From: Marinobacter panjinensis | Lineage (GTDB): Bacteria; Pseudomonadota; Gammaproteobacteria; Pseudomonadales; Oleiphilaceae | Direction: 5' to 3' | Assembly (NCBI RefSeq): GCF_005298175.1 | Contig: NZ_SZYH01000002.1 | Span: 186,001-250,000, forward strand | DNA length: 64,000 nt | Shown here: in pieces, positions 56,658 through 64,000 of the stretch | Layout: each line of letters starts with the position of its first letter | Numbering within the stretch: position 1 is the first letter of the stretch | Made by a program: the position numbers and the translations under genes | The notes under the pieces: generated by a model | What the model was told of the DNA's origin: nothing | The model's database searches: none | Seen by the model: only the letters and a program-made list of their open reading frames with translations

Positions 56658-57353
56658 GTGAAACTACTGGCACTGGATACCTCGTCCGAGGGCTGCTCGG
56701 CGGCTCTGTTGGTGGATGGCAGCGTGGCGGAGCGGTTTGAACTTGCTCCCCGGGGGCATACCCGACTGCTGATGCCGATGGTCCGCGAGCTTCTTGCTGA
56801 ACAGGGTCTGGTGCCCGCTGAGCTTGATGCCCTGGCATTTGCCTGTGGTCCGGGGTCTTTTACCGGTCTGCGAATTGCCACGGGGGTCGTTCAGGGTCTG
56901 GCCTATGGCCTTGACGTACCTGTTGTTCCGGTGTCGTCACTGGCCGCCGTCGCAGCGGATGCCATTGCCCGTTTCTCACTGTCTGACGGTGCCGGTATCG
57001 CTGTGGCGTTTGATGCCCGTATGGGCGAGGTCTACTGGGCGTGCTATATCTGCCGGGCCGGCCAGCCAGAGCTGATGGGTGACGAGCAGGTATGTGCGCC
57101 GGAATCCGTTGCCCTGGTCTCGGGCAGTTCGGACTGGTTTGGTGCTGGCCAGGGTTGGGCGTTGCGGGACAGCTTTCCGGCCGCCGTTACCGGCGCGATG
57201 ACGAAAATCGATGCATCCCTGGTACCCAGAGCTTCCCGAGTCGCTGAACTGGCCGCCCTTGCGTTTCATGAAGGTGCCGTTGTTTCTGCTGCAAAGGCCC
57301 AGCCTGTCTATATTCGCGACGAAGTTGCCTGGAAGAAACTCCCCGGCCGTTGA
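56658..57353 (+). CDS. tsaB: tRNA threonylcarbamoyladenosine biosynthesis protein TsaB
   Basis: The 231-residue ASKHA-fold partner of TsaD and TsaE makes t6A37 in tRNAs. The N-terminus MKLLALDTSSEGCSAAL and the loop ACGPGSFTGLRIATGVVQGLAYG are diagnostic. The start is GTG 56658, 4 bases after adk. Confidence 0.95.
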   Translation: MKLLALDTSSEGCSAALLVDGSVAERFELAPRGHTRLLMPMVRELLAEQGLVPAELDALAFACGPGSFTGLRIATGVVQGLAYGLDVPVVPVSSLAAVAADAIARFSLSDGAGIAVAFDARMGEVYWACYICRAGQPELMGDEQVCAPESVALVSGSSDWFGAGQGWALRDSFPAAVTGAMTKIDASLVPRASRVAELAALAFHEGAVVSAAKAQPVYIRDEVAWKKLPGR

Positions 57354-57386
57354 TAACCTCCCCGCTACCACCCGGAAACACTGCCC

Positions 57387-58184
57387 ATGGAACTGTGGCA
57401 CATTATTGTATTGGCTGTTATTCAGGGGCTGACGGAATTTCTTCCGATCAGCAGCTCAGCTCACCTGATTCTGCCGTCGCAGATTCTGGGCTGGCCGGAT
57501 CAGGGCCTCGCCTTTGATGTGGCGGTGCACGTGGGCACCCTGGCGGCGGTGGTCTGGTACTTCCGCAAGGAAGTTGTCAGGCTCACCGTTGCCTGGGCAG
57601 GAGATACTGCCCGTGGTCGGGTGGGGCAGGACAGCGGGCTTGCCTGGGCGGTTATCGCCGGTACTGTTCCGGCCGGTCTGGCAGGGATCCTGCTCAACGA
57701 TTTTATCGAGTCCTCACTGCGCTCCGGCCTGGTTATTGCCGCCTCTACCATCGGCTTTGGCCTCGTGCTCTGGTGGTCGGATGCGGTGGGGCGCCGTGCC
57801 CGGGAATTGCCATCCCTGACCATGAAAGATGCCGTGATCATCGGGGTGGCCCAGGCACTGGCTCTGATTCCCGGCACCTCCCGCTCCGGTATAACCATCA
57901 CCGCCGCATTGTTCCTTGGCTTTGGCCGGGAGGCAGCGGCACGCTTTTCGTTCCTGCTCTCTATTCCGCTGATCCTCGCCGCCGGCCTGTTGAAGACGCT
58001 CGAACTGGTAGAGCAGGGTGGGGCAACCGACTGGGCTGCCATTGCACTGGGCGCTGCGCTGTCGTTTGTCAGCGCGGTGATCTGTATCCACCTGTTCCTG
58101 AAGTTTCTTGAGCGGCTCGGCCTGATGCCGTTTGTCATCTACCGGATGGTGCTTGGCGTGTTGCTGATTGTCATGCTGTGGTAG
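57387..58184 (+). CDS. uppP: Undecaprenyl-diphosphatase (UppP/BacA)
   Basis: The 265-residue integral membrane enzyme (about eight segments) regenerates undecaprenyl phosphate for peptidoglycan and other polymers and can give bacitracin tolerance. The two catalytic motifs are intact: VIQGLTEFLPISSSAHL near the N-terminus and LIPGTSRSGITI near residue 175. It follows tsaB by 33 bases. Confidence 0.97.
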   Translation: MELWHIIVLAVIQGLTEFLPISSSAHLILPSQILGWPDQGLAFDVAVHVGTLAAVVWYFRKEVVRLTVAWAGDTARGRVGQDSGLAWAVIAGTVPAGLAGILLNDFIESSLRSGLVIAASTIGFGLVLWWSDAVGRRARELPSLTMKDAVIIGVAQALALIPGTSRSGITITAALFLGFGREAAARFSFLLSIPLILAAGLLKTLELVEQGGATDWAAIALGAALSFVSAVICIHLFLKFLERLGLMPFVIYRMVLGVLLIVMLW

Positions 58185-58290
58185 TACGCTGCGGTAGAGA
58201 GCAGAACAAAATGTGACCAGCCAGCTTTTAAAACCGGGTTAAATCTTTCATAATCCGGGTTCAGTTATAACCACAACCGGTGTGCCTGAA

Positions 58291-58653
58291 ATGATTGGTG
58301 GTGTAAATCCTAACAGCGGCCTTCCGTTCCAGTCCGGCAATAACAGCCCGGTCAGGGAGCGCAGTGATGTGGCCCGTGCACCAGCGACAGCGCCGGATAA
58401 CAACAGCGATGCGGTCCGGCGGGACCTCTCCGACACCCGTTCCCGTAATGCCGAAGCACGGCCAATTCCTTCCTCAGAGTCCCTTGGGCGGCGCATTGAA
58501 GCCCGCCAGGCGGCAGAAGATGTTAGGCTGGAGCGTTTTCGCGCCGACGAAGTACCCCTGAATACCTCAAGAGCCTTATCCACGTTTGCCGATGTGGCCG
58601 CCCGGGGCGATGCCCCTGATAATGTCCTGGCCGGCATCGATATTCTGGTTTGA
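58291..58653 (+). CDS. Hypothetical small polar protein upstream of rsmJ
   Basis: A 120-residue protein I do not recognise. It is rich in Arg, Asp, Ala, Ser and Asn. The first 50 residues look disordered ([20 protein letters not shown]), followed by a likely helical segment ([19 protein letters not shown]) and an ending [19 protein letters not shown]. It has no signal peptide or membrane span. ATG 58291 is the more natural start, and a GTG at 58282 is possible. No strong Shine-Dalgarno is visible. Its stop overlaps the rsmJ start (TGATG), which supports real translation. Confidence 0.6.
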   Translation: MIGGVNPNSGLPFQSGNNSPVRERSDVARAPATAPDNNSDAVRRDLSDTRSRNAEARPIPSSESLGRRIEARQAAEDVRLERFRADEVPLNTSRALSTFADVAARGDAPDNVLAGIDILV

Positions 58654-59462
58654 TGTCTCTCCCGAACAGCCCCCCTGAACTCGCCGTTGCCTGCAGCCCC
58701 CTGGGTGATGGCCTTGCCGCGAAGCTGATGGCTGAACAACTCTCGCTGCCGTTTCTTGGTACGGTGCGCCCACGCGATGTCCGGGATTATCCGGTGCTAC
58801 TGTTTTCCGATGAAAACGGCCTTGGCCTGCAGGTAACTGGCAAAGGGGCTCCGGGCCCGGTCCGGGCAGAATTCGTAACGGGAAAGGCGGGATATCGCAG
58901 AGAGCATGGCGGCGGTACCGGCCAGTTGATCGCTAAAGCGGTTGGCCTGCAGAAAACAAGGCAAGCGCTGCATGTTCTGGATGCGACTGCGGGCCTTGGT
59001 CAGGACGCGTTTGTGCTGGCGTCCCTGGGCTGCAAGGTGACGCTTTTCGAGCGCTCACCGGTTATACATGCGTTGCTCAGTGATGGTCTTGCCAGGGCCG
59101 CCCTGAACGAGCAGAGCGCGCCGCTGGCTGCGCGCATGGCGCTGCAGCCGGGGAACAGTATTGACTGGCTTGGGCGGGCGGAGAAAGGTGCAGTGGATGT
59201 CGTTTACCTCGACCCGATGTTTCCCCACCGGGACAAGTCGGCACTGGTAAAAAAAGAGATGCAGGTATTCCGCACGGTGGTGGGTGACGACGACGATTCC
59301 CCCGAACTGCTGGCAGCGGCTCTGGCAGTGGCAACCTACCGGGTGGTCGTCAAGCGCCCCCGCAAGGCCGACCCGGTGAGCGGCCCGGAGCCTACCACCC
59401 GTACTGAGGGTAAAAGCAGCCGCTATGATATCTATTCCATCAAGGCGCTACCCGGCAGTTAA
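58653..59462 (+). CDS. rsmJ: 16S rRNA (guanine-1516-N2)-methyltransferase RsmJ
   Basis: The 269-residue SAM enzyme matches E. coli RsmJ closely in its core: FGGG-type loop as [52 protein letters not shown] and [11 protein letters not shown] 58653 overlaps the preceding stop. It is convergent with plsB 21 bases away. Confidence 0.94.
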   Translation: MSLPNSPPELAVACSPLGDGLAAKLMAEQLSLPFLGTVRPRDVRDYPVLLFSDENGLGLQVTGKGAPGPVRAEFVTGKAGYRREHGGGTGQLIAKAVGLQKTRQALHVLDATAGLGQDAFVLASLGCKVTLFERSPVIHALLSDGLARAALNEQSAPLAARMALQPGNSIDWLGRAEKGAVDVVYLDPMFPHRDKSALVKKEMQVFRTVVGDDDDSPELLAAALAVATYRVVVKRPRKADPVSGPEPTTRTEGKSSRYDIYSIKALPGS

Positions 59463-59483
59463 TGTACGGGTAACGCCACATAC

Positions 59484-61952
59484 TCAGGCCCCGAGCATGG
59501 TCACCTGCTGGATGGCCTGGCGTTTTTCCACGCTCAGAACCAGTCGGGCGTCTTCTGCAACTTCCTCAAGACCTTCGCTGTAGCACAGCAGCCCGTCTTC
59601 GTCGGTGGTGATCACGCCATTGTGCTGCATGTTGGCGATAAAGCTGCGGAACAGGGTTTTATCAAAGAATTCCGGGGCATTGAGGCCAAACAGAATAGAC
59701 ATGCGCTCGGCCAGCAGAGTGCTCTGCTCTTCCAGCTCGGTGGCAGTGATCTTGCCAGAACCGTATTTGCGCAGTATGCCGATGGCAATATGGTAGCGCT
59801 CCAACGTCTGGATAATGAATCGCGACAGTATCCGTAGACGAAGCATGGCATCGGTGCCCTCTTCGGGGCGGCTGATCCTGTCATCGTCTTCCTCGAAAAG
59901 CAGGCCCCTGGACACCAGCACGTCGATCCACTGATTGACAACACCGGCAATATCGTCCGGATGATACTTCAGGAACAGCTCTGATCTCAGGTAGGGGTAG
60001 GCAACGCTGGCAAGGAACTCGATCTTCTCCCTTCGCAGTGACTGCTTGTTCTCGAACAGGCTGGCGATCAGTGATGGCAGGGCGAACAGATGCTGAATAT
60101 TGTTGCGATAGTAGGTCATCAATATGGCGTTACTGCCTTCCAGGGCAATGATGTCGCCAAGCTTCTGGGGCTGGCGGGTAACCAATCCCATGTTCTCACA
60201 GTAGGCCACCCAGTCCCTGCCATTGCCTTCCGGCAACGTGATGGTCTCTGCGTAGGGGTAGGCTTTCAGCAGGTCTGCGTACTGATCCATCAGGCGGATC
60301 AGCTGTCCCTCATCCATGGCCAGCCGCTCGGTGCCCAGCAATGCGGTGGCGGTAATGCCAATGGGGTTGACTGCAACCGCGGCATTGATATTGGAAGCAA
60401 CACGGGTCGCCAGTTCAGACACCGCCTGATTCAGCCACTTTGGCCGGTATTCGGAATCGTAGGCTTCTTCGCGCCAGCTGGGCTCGATTTCGTCCAGCAC
60501 ACTGGCAAGTGGAATCGCTTCGCCGAAGTTCAACGCCACCCTGCCGAAGGAGTTGTTCAGTTTGCGGACAGTCTTGGCCAGGGCGAACACGCTTTCCTTC
60601 TGTTTTTTCTTGCCCCGCAGCTCACCCAGATAGGAGCGGCCTTCCATCACCTTCTCGTAGCCAATGTAAACCGGTACAAACACGATGGGCTTGCGGTGGT
60701 CCCGCAGGAAACTGCGGACGGTCATGGACAGCATGCCGGGCCGCGGTTGCAGCATTCGTCCGGTGCGGCTGCGCCCACCCTCGACAAAGTACTCAACGGA
60801 GTAGCCCCGCGAGAACATCACGTGCATGTACTCGTTGAACACTGTGGCGTAAAGCGGATTGTCACGGAAGCTCCGGCGCATGAAAAAAGCACCGCCACGG
60901 CGCAGGATAGGGCCGACAAGGGGCATGTTCAGGTTGATGCCGGCGGCAATGTGCGGCGGCATCAGGCCGTTCTTGTAGAGCACATAGGACAGCAGCAGGT
61001 AATCGATGTGGGAGCGGTGGCAGGGAACATAGACCACGGCATTGTCCTGGGCCATTTCCTTGGCCACCTGGATGTTGTTGATGGAAATGCCGTTGTAAAT
61101 GCGGTTCCACAGCCACGACAGCAAAACTTCCATAACGCGGATGGTGACAACGGACATGTTTGCGGCGATTTCATCGGCGTACTTGTAGGCCTTGGCGCGA
61201 ACTTTCTCCGGGGGAATGTCGTCCTTGCGTGCCGTTTCGCGGATGGCTTCCTTGACCGCCTGGGTGCGCACCAGGCCGCCGACCAGTGTACGGCGATGTG
61301 ACAGATCCGGGCCCAGAACGGCCTGGCGTACACGGCGGAAGTGGGTACGGAGCATGCGTGCCAGTTTGCGGTTGGCGCGATCCTCACTGTGACGGTATTC
61401 GTCGATGACCTGTTTCAGGGACAGCGGCTGGTTGAACTGCACGTAAGTGCTGCGGCCGTGCACCAGAATGATCAGGAATTTCTGCAACCGACCAGCCACC
61501 GACCAGGTGTCTGAAAGCAGAAGCTTGACCAGAGATTTTTCCTTGTCCGGGGAGCGCCCCCAGAACAGCGATACCGGCACAATCTGTACGTCCTGCTCCG
61601 GGTGCTCCAGGCCGTGGCGAACCAGTGCACGGAATTCACTGGTGGGAATCGGTGTCCGGCGCCGCTGGAACAGGCCACCAATCCTGCGATACAGAAAGAA
61701 AAATGAATGGTTTGGCCCGTTTTTCACCGGCAGGGAGGATTCTGCCCCTGGCAGACCGGCGCTCAACACTTCCTGCTCCAGTACCAGCCGGCTGGATAGA
61801 GAGCTGTACTGCAGCACGTAACAAACCGGCTTTTCCGGATCCAGTCCCAGCGCTTCAGAGCTATTACCGCTTACATCCGTCCGGACCCACAAGAACAGGA
61901 TCTTGCGGAAAAGGGTCAGGATCAGGCTGCGAAGACCCAGGAAAAAACGCAT
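59484..61952 (-). CDS. plsB: Glycerol-3-phosphate acyltransferase
   Basis: The inner-membrane enzyme adds the first acyl chain to sn-glycerol 3-phosphate in phospholipid synthesis. The 822 residues match PlsB. The acyltransferase signature PCHRSHIDYLLLSYVLY (HX4D) and downstream motifs FMRRSFRDNPLY, YFVEGGRSRTGRM and IVFVPVYIGYEKV are present. ATG 61952 is preceded by GGAG. The gene is divergent from nudC. It is functionally linked to glpK through glycerol 3-phosphate, but the two genes are 58 kb apart. Confidence 0.97.
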   Translation of the reverse strand: MRFFLGLRSLILTLFRKILFLWVRTDVSGNSSEALGLDPEKPVCYVLQYSSLSSRLVLEQEVLSAGLPGAESSLPVKNGPNHSFFFLYRRIGGLFQRRRTPIPTSEFRALVRHGLEHPEQDVQIVPVSLFWGRSPDKEKSLVKLLLSDTWSVAGRLQKFLIILVHGRSTYVQFNQPLSLKQVIDEYRHSEDRANRKLARMLRTHFRRVRQAVLGPDLSHRRTLVGGLVRTQAVKEAIRETARKDDIPPEKVRAKAYKYADEIAANMSVVTIRVMEVLLSWLWNRIYNGISINNIQVAKEMAQDNAVVYVPCHRSHIDYLLLSYVLYKNGLMPPHIAAGINLNMPLVGPILRRGGAFFMRRSFRDNPLYATVFNEYMHVMFSRGYSVEYFVEGGRSRTGRMLQPRPGMLSMTVRSFLRDHRKPIVFVPVYIGYEKVMEGRSYLGELRGKKKQKESVFALAKTVRKLNNSFGRVALNFGEAIPLASVLDEIEPSWREEAYDSEYRPKWLNQAVSELATRVASNINAAVAVNPIGITATALLGTERLAMDEGQLIRLMDQYADLLKAYPYAETITLPEGNGRDWVAYCENMGLVTRQPQKLGDIIALEGSNAILMTYYRNNIQHLFALPSLIASLFENKQSLRREKIEFLASVAYPYLRSELFLKYHPDDIAGVVNQWIDVLVSRGLLFEEDDDRISRPEEGTDAMLRLRILSRFIIQTLERYHIAIGILRKYGSGKITATELEEQSTLLAERMSILFGLNAPEFFDKTLFRSFIANMQHNGVITTDEDGLLCYSEGLEEVAEDARLVLSVEKRQAIQQVTMLGA

Positions 61953-62096
61953 AAATGGTCGCTCCGGTTCACAAAAACAGGCGCTAAGTTTACTTGGTTG
62001 CGCACGGTGCCGAAAGACATGATGTCGTTCAGTTGTATTGCACCGGTATGGTACATTTTCATCTCATGCCTTCATGATAGCTGCAGGATCCGGATT

Positions 62097-62918
62097 ATGG
62101 CGATATGGACACCCGGTTGGTCGACAAAAGCCCCTGGCGATAATGACCTTGTGTTGGCGATTGCTGGCGACGCGGTTCTGAAGCCGGATTCCGGGTGGCT
62201 GCATCCGTGGCAGGTAGTATCGCCATTTGTCAGGGCTGAGACCGGCCCGATTTATGTTGGTCAGTGGGGCTGTCAGGGCGCTTACGTTGCTGAAACGGAC
62301 GCCGATGCCCTTCCGGGCCAGCCTGAGCCCGTGCCATTGAGGGATGCTCTGTTAATGATGGAAGACGCACCGGCAGATATGCTGGGGACCGCGTTCCAGG
62401 TTCACCAGTGGTGGCGGGACCATCAGTTTTGTGGGCGTTGTGGTGGCACTACCGGCATGCATCCCCTGGAGCGGGCGAAGTGGTGCGACGCTTGTGGCAT
62501 TCCCTGGTATCCGCGGCTCGCACCCTGTGTGATTGTGGTCATCCGCAGGGATGACCACATGCTTCTGGCCCGTTCCTCACGGGTAAAACGCCACTTTTTC
62601 AGCCTGATTGCAGGGTTTGTGGAGCCAGGCGAGAACATTGAAGAGGCCGTGGCCCGGGAGGTCAAGGAAGAAACCGGTCTGGACGTCAGCAATGTCCGTT
62701 ACCAGGCTTCCCAGCCCTGGCCGTTCCCCCATCAGCTGATGTTGGGTTTTTTTGCGGATTATGCCGGCGGTGACCTGGTGCTGCAGGAAGACGAAATTGC
62801 CGAGGCGGACTGGTATCGGCCGGGTGAGTTACCCCCGGTGCCGCCTTCCACCACGATTGCCGGTCGGTTGATTCATGCCATGGCAGGGGAAATCCGTGGG
62901 AGGGGGGCACAATCGTGA
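62097..62918 (+). CDS. nudC: NADH pyrophosphatase / RNA NAD-cap hydrolase
   Basis: The 273-residue Nudix enzyme hydrolyses NADH and removes NAD caps from RNA. The zinc-binding cysteines (CGRCGG and CDACG), the Nudix box GFVEPGENIEEAVAREVKEE and the family motif QPWPFP are visible. After QPWPFP the usual Ser two residues on is Gln (PHQ). ATG 62097 with AGGA upstream was chosen over an in-frame ATG at 61998. The stop overlaps the murI start (GTGA). Confidence 0.93.
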   Translation: MAIWTPGWSTKAPGDNDLVLAIAGDAVLKPDSGWLHPWQVVSPFVRAETGPIYVGQWGCQGAYVAETDADALPGQPEPVPLRDALLMMEDAPADMLGTAFQVHQWWRDHQFCGRCGGTTGMHPLERAKWCDACGIPWYPRLAPCVIVVIRRDDHMLLARSSRVKRHFFSLIAGFVEPGENIEEAVAREVKEETGLDVSNVRYQASQPWPFPHQLMLGFFADYAGGDLVLQEDEIAEADWYRPGELPPVPPSTTIAGRLIHAMAGEIRGRGAQS

Positions 62919-63763
62919 CAACGCCCAGGGTGCTGGTCTTCGATTCCGGTGTTGGCGGCCTGAGTATCGCTGCCTGTATCCACAAGCAGTTGCCTGCAGT
63001 CCGGTTAGTTTACCTGGCAGACAACGCCGGCTTCCCCTACGGTAACCAGCCGGAATCGGTGGTTATAGAGCGTAGTCAGGCCCTGATCTCGGCCGCCACA
63101 GAGGCATACCCCTGTGACGTTATTGTCGTTGCCTGCAATACCGCCAGTACCGTCATGCTTCCGCATTTACGGGCCATGACAACCATACCGGTCATCGGTG
63201 TTGTACCCGCCATAAAGCCTGCCGTGTCACTGTCTGTTAATCGCCGCATCGGTGTACTGGCAACGCCGGCAACAGTGCGGCGCCCCTACCTGGAGGACCT
63301 GATCACTGACTTCGCCGATGGCTGCACCGTTGAGCGCCTGGGGCATCCGGATCTGGTGTACTGGATTGAGCGTCTTGTCACTGGTGTACAGGTCCCTGAG
63401 GCGTTGTTATCCGAAGCGCTACAGCCGTTTCGTGAGGCGGGTGTGGATACGGTGGTGCTGGGCTGTACCCATTACCCTTTGATCGGTGACCTGTTAAAAG
63501 CGCAATTGCCTGAGGTGAAATACTGGGTGGATTCCGGTGATGCCATTGCCCGCCGCGCAGCCTGGCTACTGGAACAGCAGGGTCATGCAGCTGACAGTCT
63601 GGAATGCCCGATTGATAAGAGGCCTGTTGAAGCAGCTCTGTTCACGGGTGAGGCGCCAGGTGGCCTGGGCGCGTTCCTTGATCAGCTCGGCCTGGGCAGC
63701 ACAGATATTCGGGGGCGGTGGCCGGCAGCGGTTGAGCCTGTTACAGCAGCCGGGTCAGTTTGA
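62915..63763 (+). CDS. murI: Glutamate racemase
   Basis: Makes D-glutamate for peptidoglycan. The 282 residues include FDSGVGGLSIAA, VVACNTASTVMLP with the first catalytic Cys and VLGCTHYPLIGD with the second. The start is GTG 62915, preceded by an AGGGGGG run and overlapping nudC. Its 3' end overlaps the convergent final gene by 23 bases. Confidence 0.95.
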   Translation: MTTPRVLVFDSGVGGLSIAACIHKQLPAVRLVYLADNAGFPYGNQPESVVIERSQALISAATEAYPCDVIVVACNTASTVMLPHLRAMTTIPVIGVVPAIKPAVSLSVNRRIGVLATPATVRRPYLEDLITDFADGCTVERLGHPDLVYWIERLVTGVQVPEALLSEALQPFREAGVDTVVLGCTHYPLIGDLLKAQLPEVKYWVDSGDAIARRAAWLLEQQGHAADSLECPIDKRPVEAALFTGEAPGGLGAFLDQLGLGSTDIRGRWPAAVEPVTAAGSV

Positions 63764-64000
63764 ACATTGCCAGGAATTCCAGCGCTGGTAATGAGCGGCG
63801 GTGGCAGCAATAGGTTTTGAAGTTTTCGCCACGGAACCTCGACTTGGTGAACTCCAGCCCCTTGAAGTTGTAAAGGAAATTACCCTTCTCATACAGGCCA
63901 TGCATGATGCGCTTGAGCAGGCGGCTTTCCTGGTGCTCGGTAGCCCGGTCCAGTGACAGCGGGATCAGTCCCAGATCCAGGAAGGGCACACCTTCGGCCT
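63741..64000 (-). CDS. C-terminal part of a protein cut by the window edge, possibly DUF2156/lysyltransferase-like
   Basis: The reading frame is open to the right-hand edge, so only the last 86 residues are visible. They read AEGVPFLDLGLIPLS, then a polar helix, GLYEKGNFLYNFKGLEFTKSRF and a basic end rich in hydrophobics (LEFLAMFKLTRLL). The pattern DLGLIPLS followed by LYNFKGLEFTKSRF resembles the end of DUF2156 domains of phosphatidylglycerol lysyltransferase-like proteins, a GNAT-like fold. That match is from memory and tentative. The GTG at 63989 inside the frame is unlikely to be the true start. Confidence 0.6.
   Translation of the reverse strand, partial: AEGVPFLDLGLIPLSLDRATEHQESRLLKRIMHGLYEKGNFLYNFKGLEFTKSRFRGENFKTYCCHRRSLPALEFLAMFKLTRLL

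Overview
The window is a gene-dense chromosomal segment of a gammaproteobacterium. Gene order closely follows Pseudomonas-type chromosomes: ffh-rpsP-rimM-trmD-rplS, xerD-dsbC-hom-thrC-recJ, nadB next to algU-mucABCD, lepA-lepB-rnc-era-recO-pdxJ, and gacS-cysM-rlmD-relA-mazG. The individual proteins look most like Marinobacter or a close marine relative. That genus call is an inference from remembered protein similarity and was not checked by search. I see no rRNA, tRNA, CRISPR array, insertion sequence, prophage or attachment site, and no compositional island. This is core genome.

Layout. 0-10.4 kb: glpK, an orphan FbpC-type ABC ATPase coupled to argF, grxD, a TonB-like protein coupled to a DUF1631 protein, a Yip1-type membrane protein, a CorC-type CBS protein and YpjD. 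10.5-14 kb: SRP and ribosome operon (ffh, rpsP, rimM, trmD, rplS). 14.1-24.3 kb: xerD, dsbC, hom-thrC, recJ, prfB (with its programmed frameshift), lysS, ung. 24.4-28.8 kb, minus strand: an HDOD protein, ygfZ, ygfX-sdhE, nadB. 28.9-33.2 kb: envelope stress operon algU-mucA-mucB-rseC-mucD. 33.4-36.1 kb: a CHASE-PAS-GGDEF-EAL protein lying between mucD and lepA. 36.2-42.3 kb: lepA, lepB, a DUF4845 gene, rnc, era, recO, pdxJ. 42.3-50.9 kb: gacS (minus), then cysM, rlmD, relA, mazG. 51-55.8 kb: two convergent small paralogues, ppc, and a YbaK-HDOD fusion. 56-64 kb: adk, tsaB, uppP, a small unknown gene, rsmJ, plsB (minus), nudC, murI, and the 3' end of a gene leaving the window.

How the genes work together. 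The dominant themes are translation and its quality control (Ffh, S16, L19, RimM, TrmD, RF2, LysRS, LepA, Era, RNase III, RsmJ, RlmD, TsaB), envelope assembly and stress (DsbC, LepB, AlgU/Muc, UppP, MurI, PlsB), and global regulation by nucleotide second messengers and phosphorelay (RelA, MazG, the GGDEF-EAL protein, GacS, two HDOD proteins). Many neighbours overlap by 1-4 bases or use GTG/TTG starts, as expected of tightly packed operons.

No undescribed defence or biosynthetic system stands out. The parts most worth a second look are: two long hairpin elements that share an identical 35-nt centre but have different, still self-complementary arms; the convergent pair of small ribbon-helix-helix-like paralogues with tandem repeats in the adjoining divergent promoter region; the cyclic-di-GMP gene inside the algU-lepA synteny block with an apparently damaged EAL site; and the TonB-like/DUF1631 pair.
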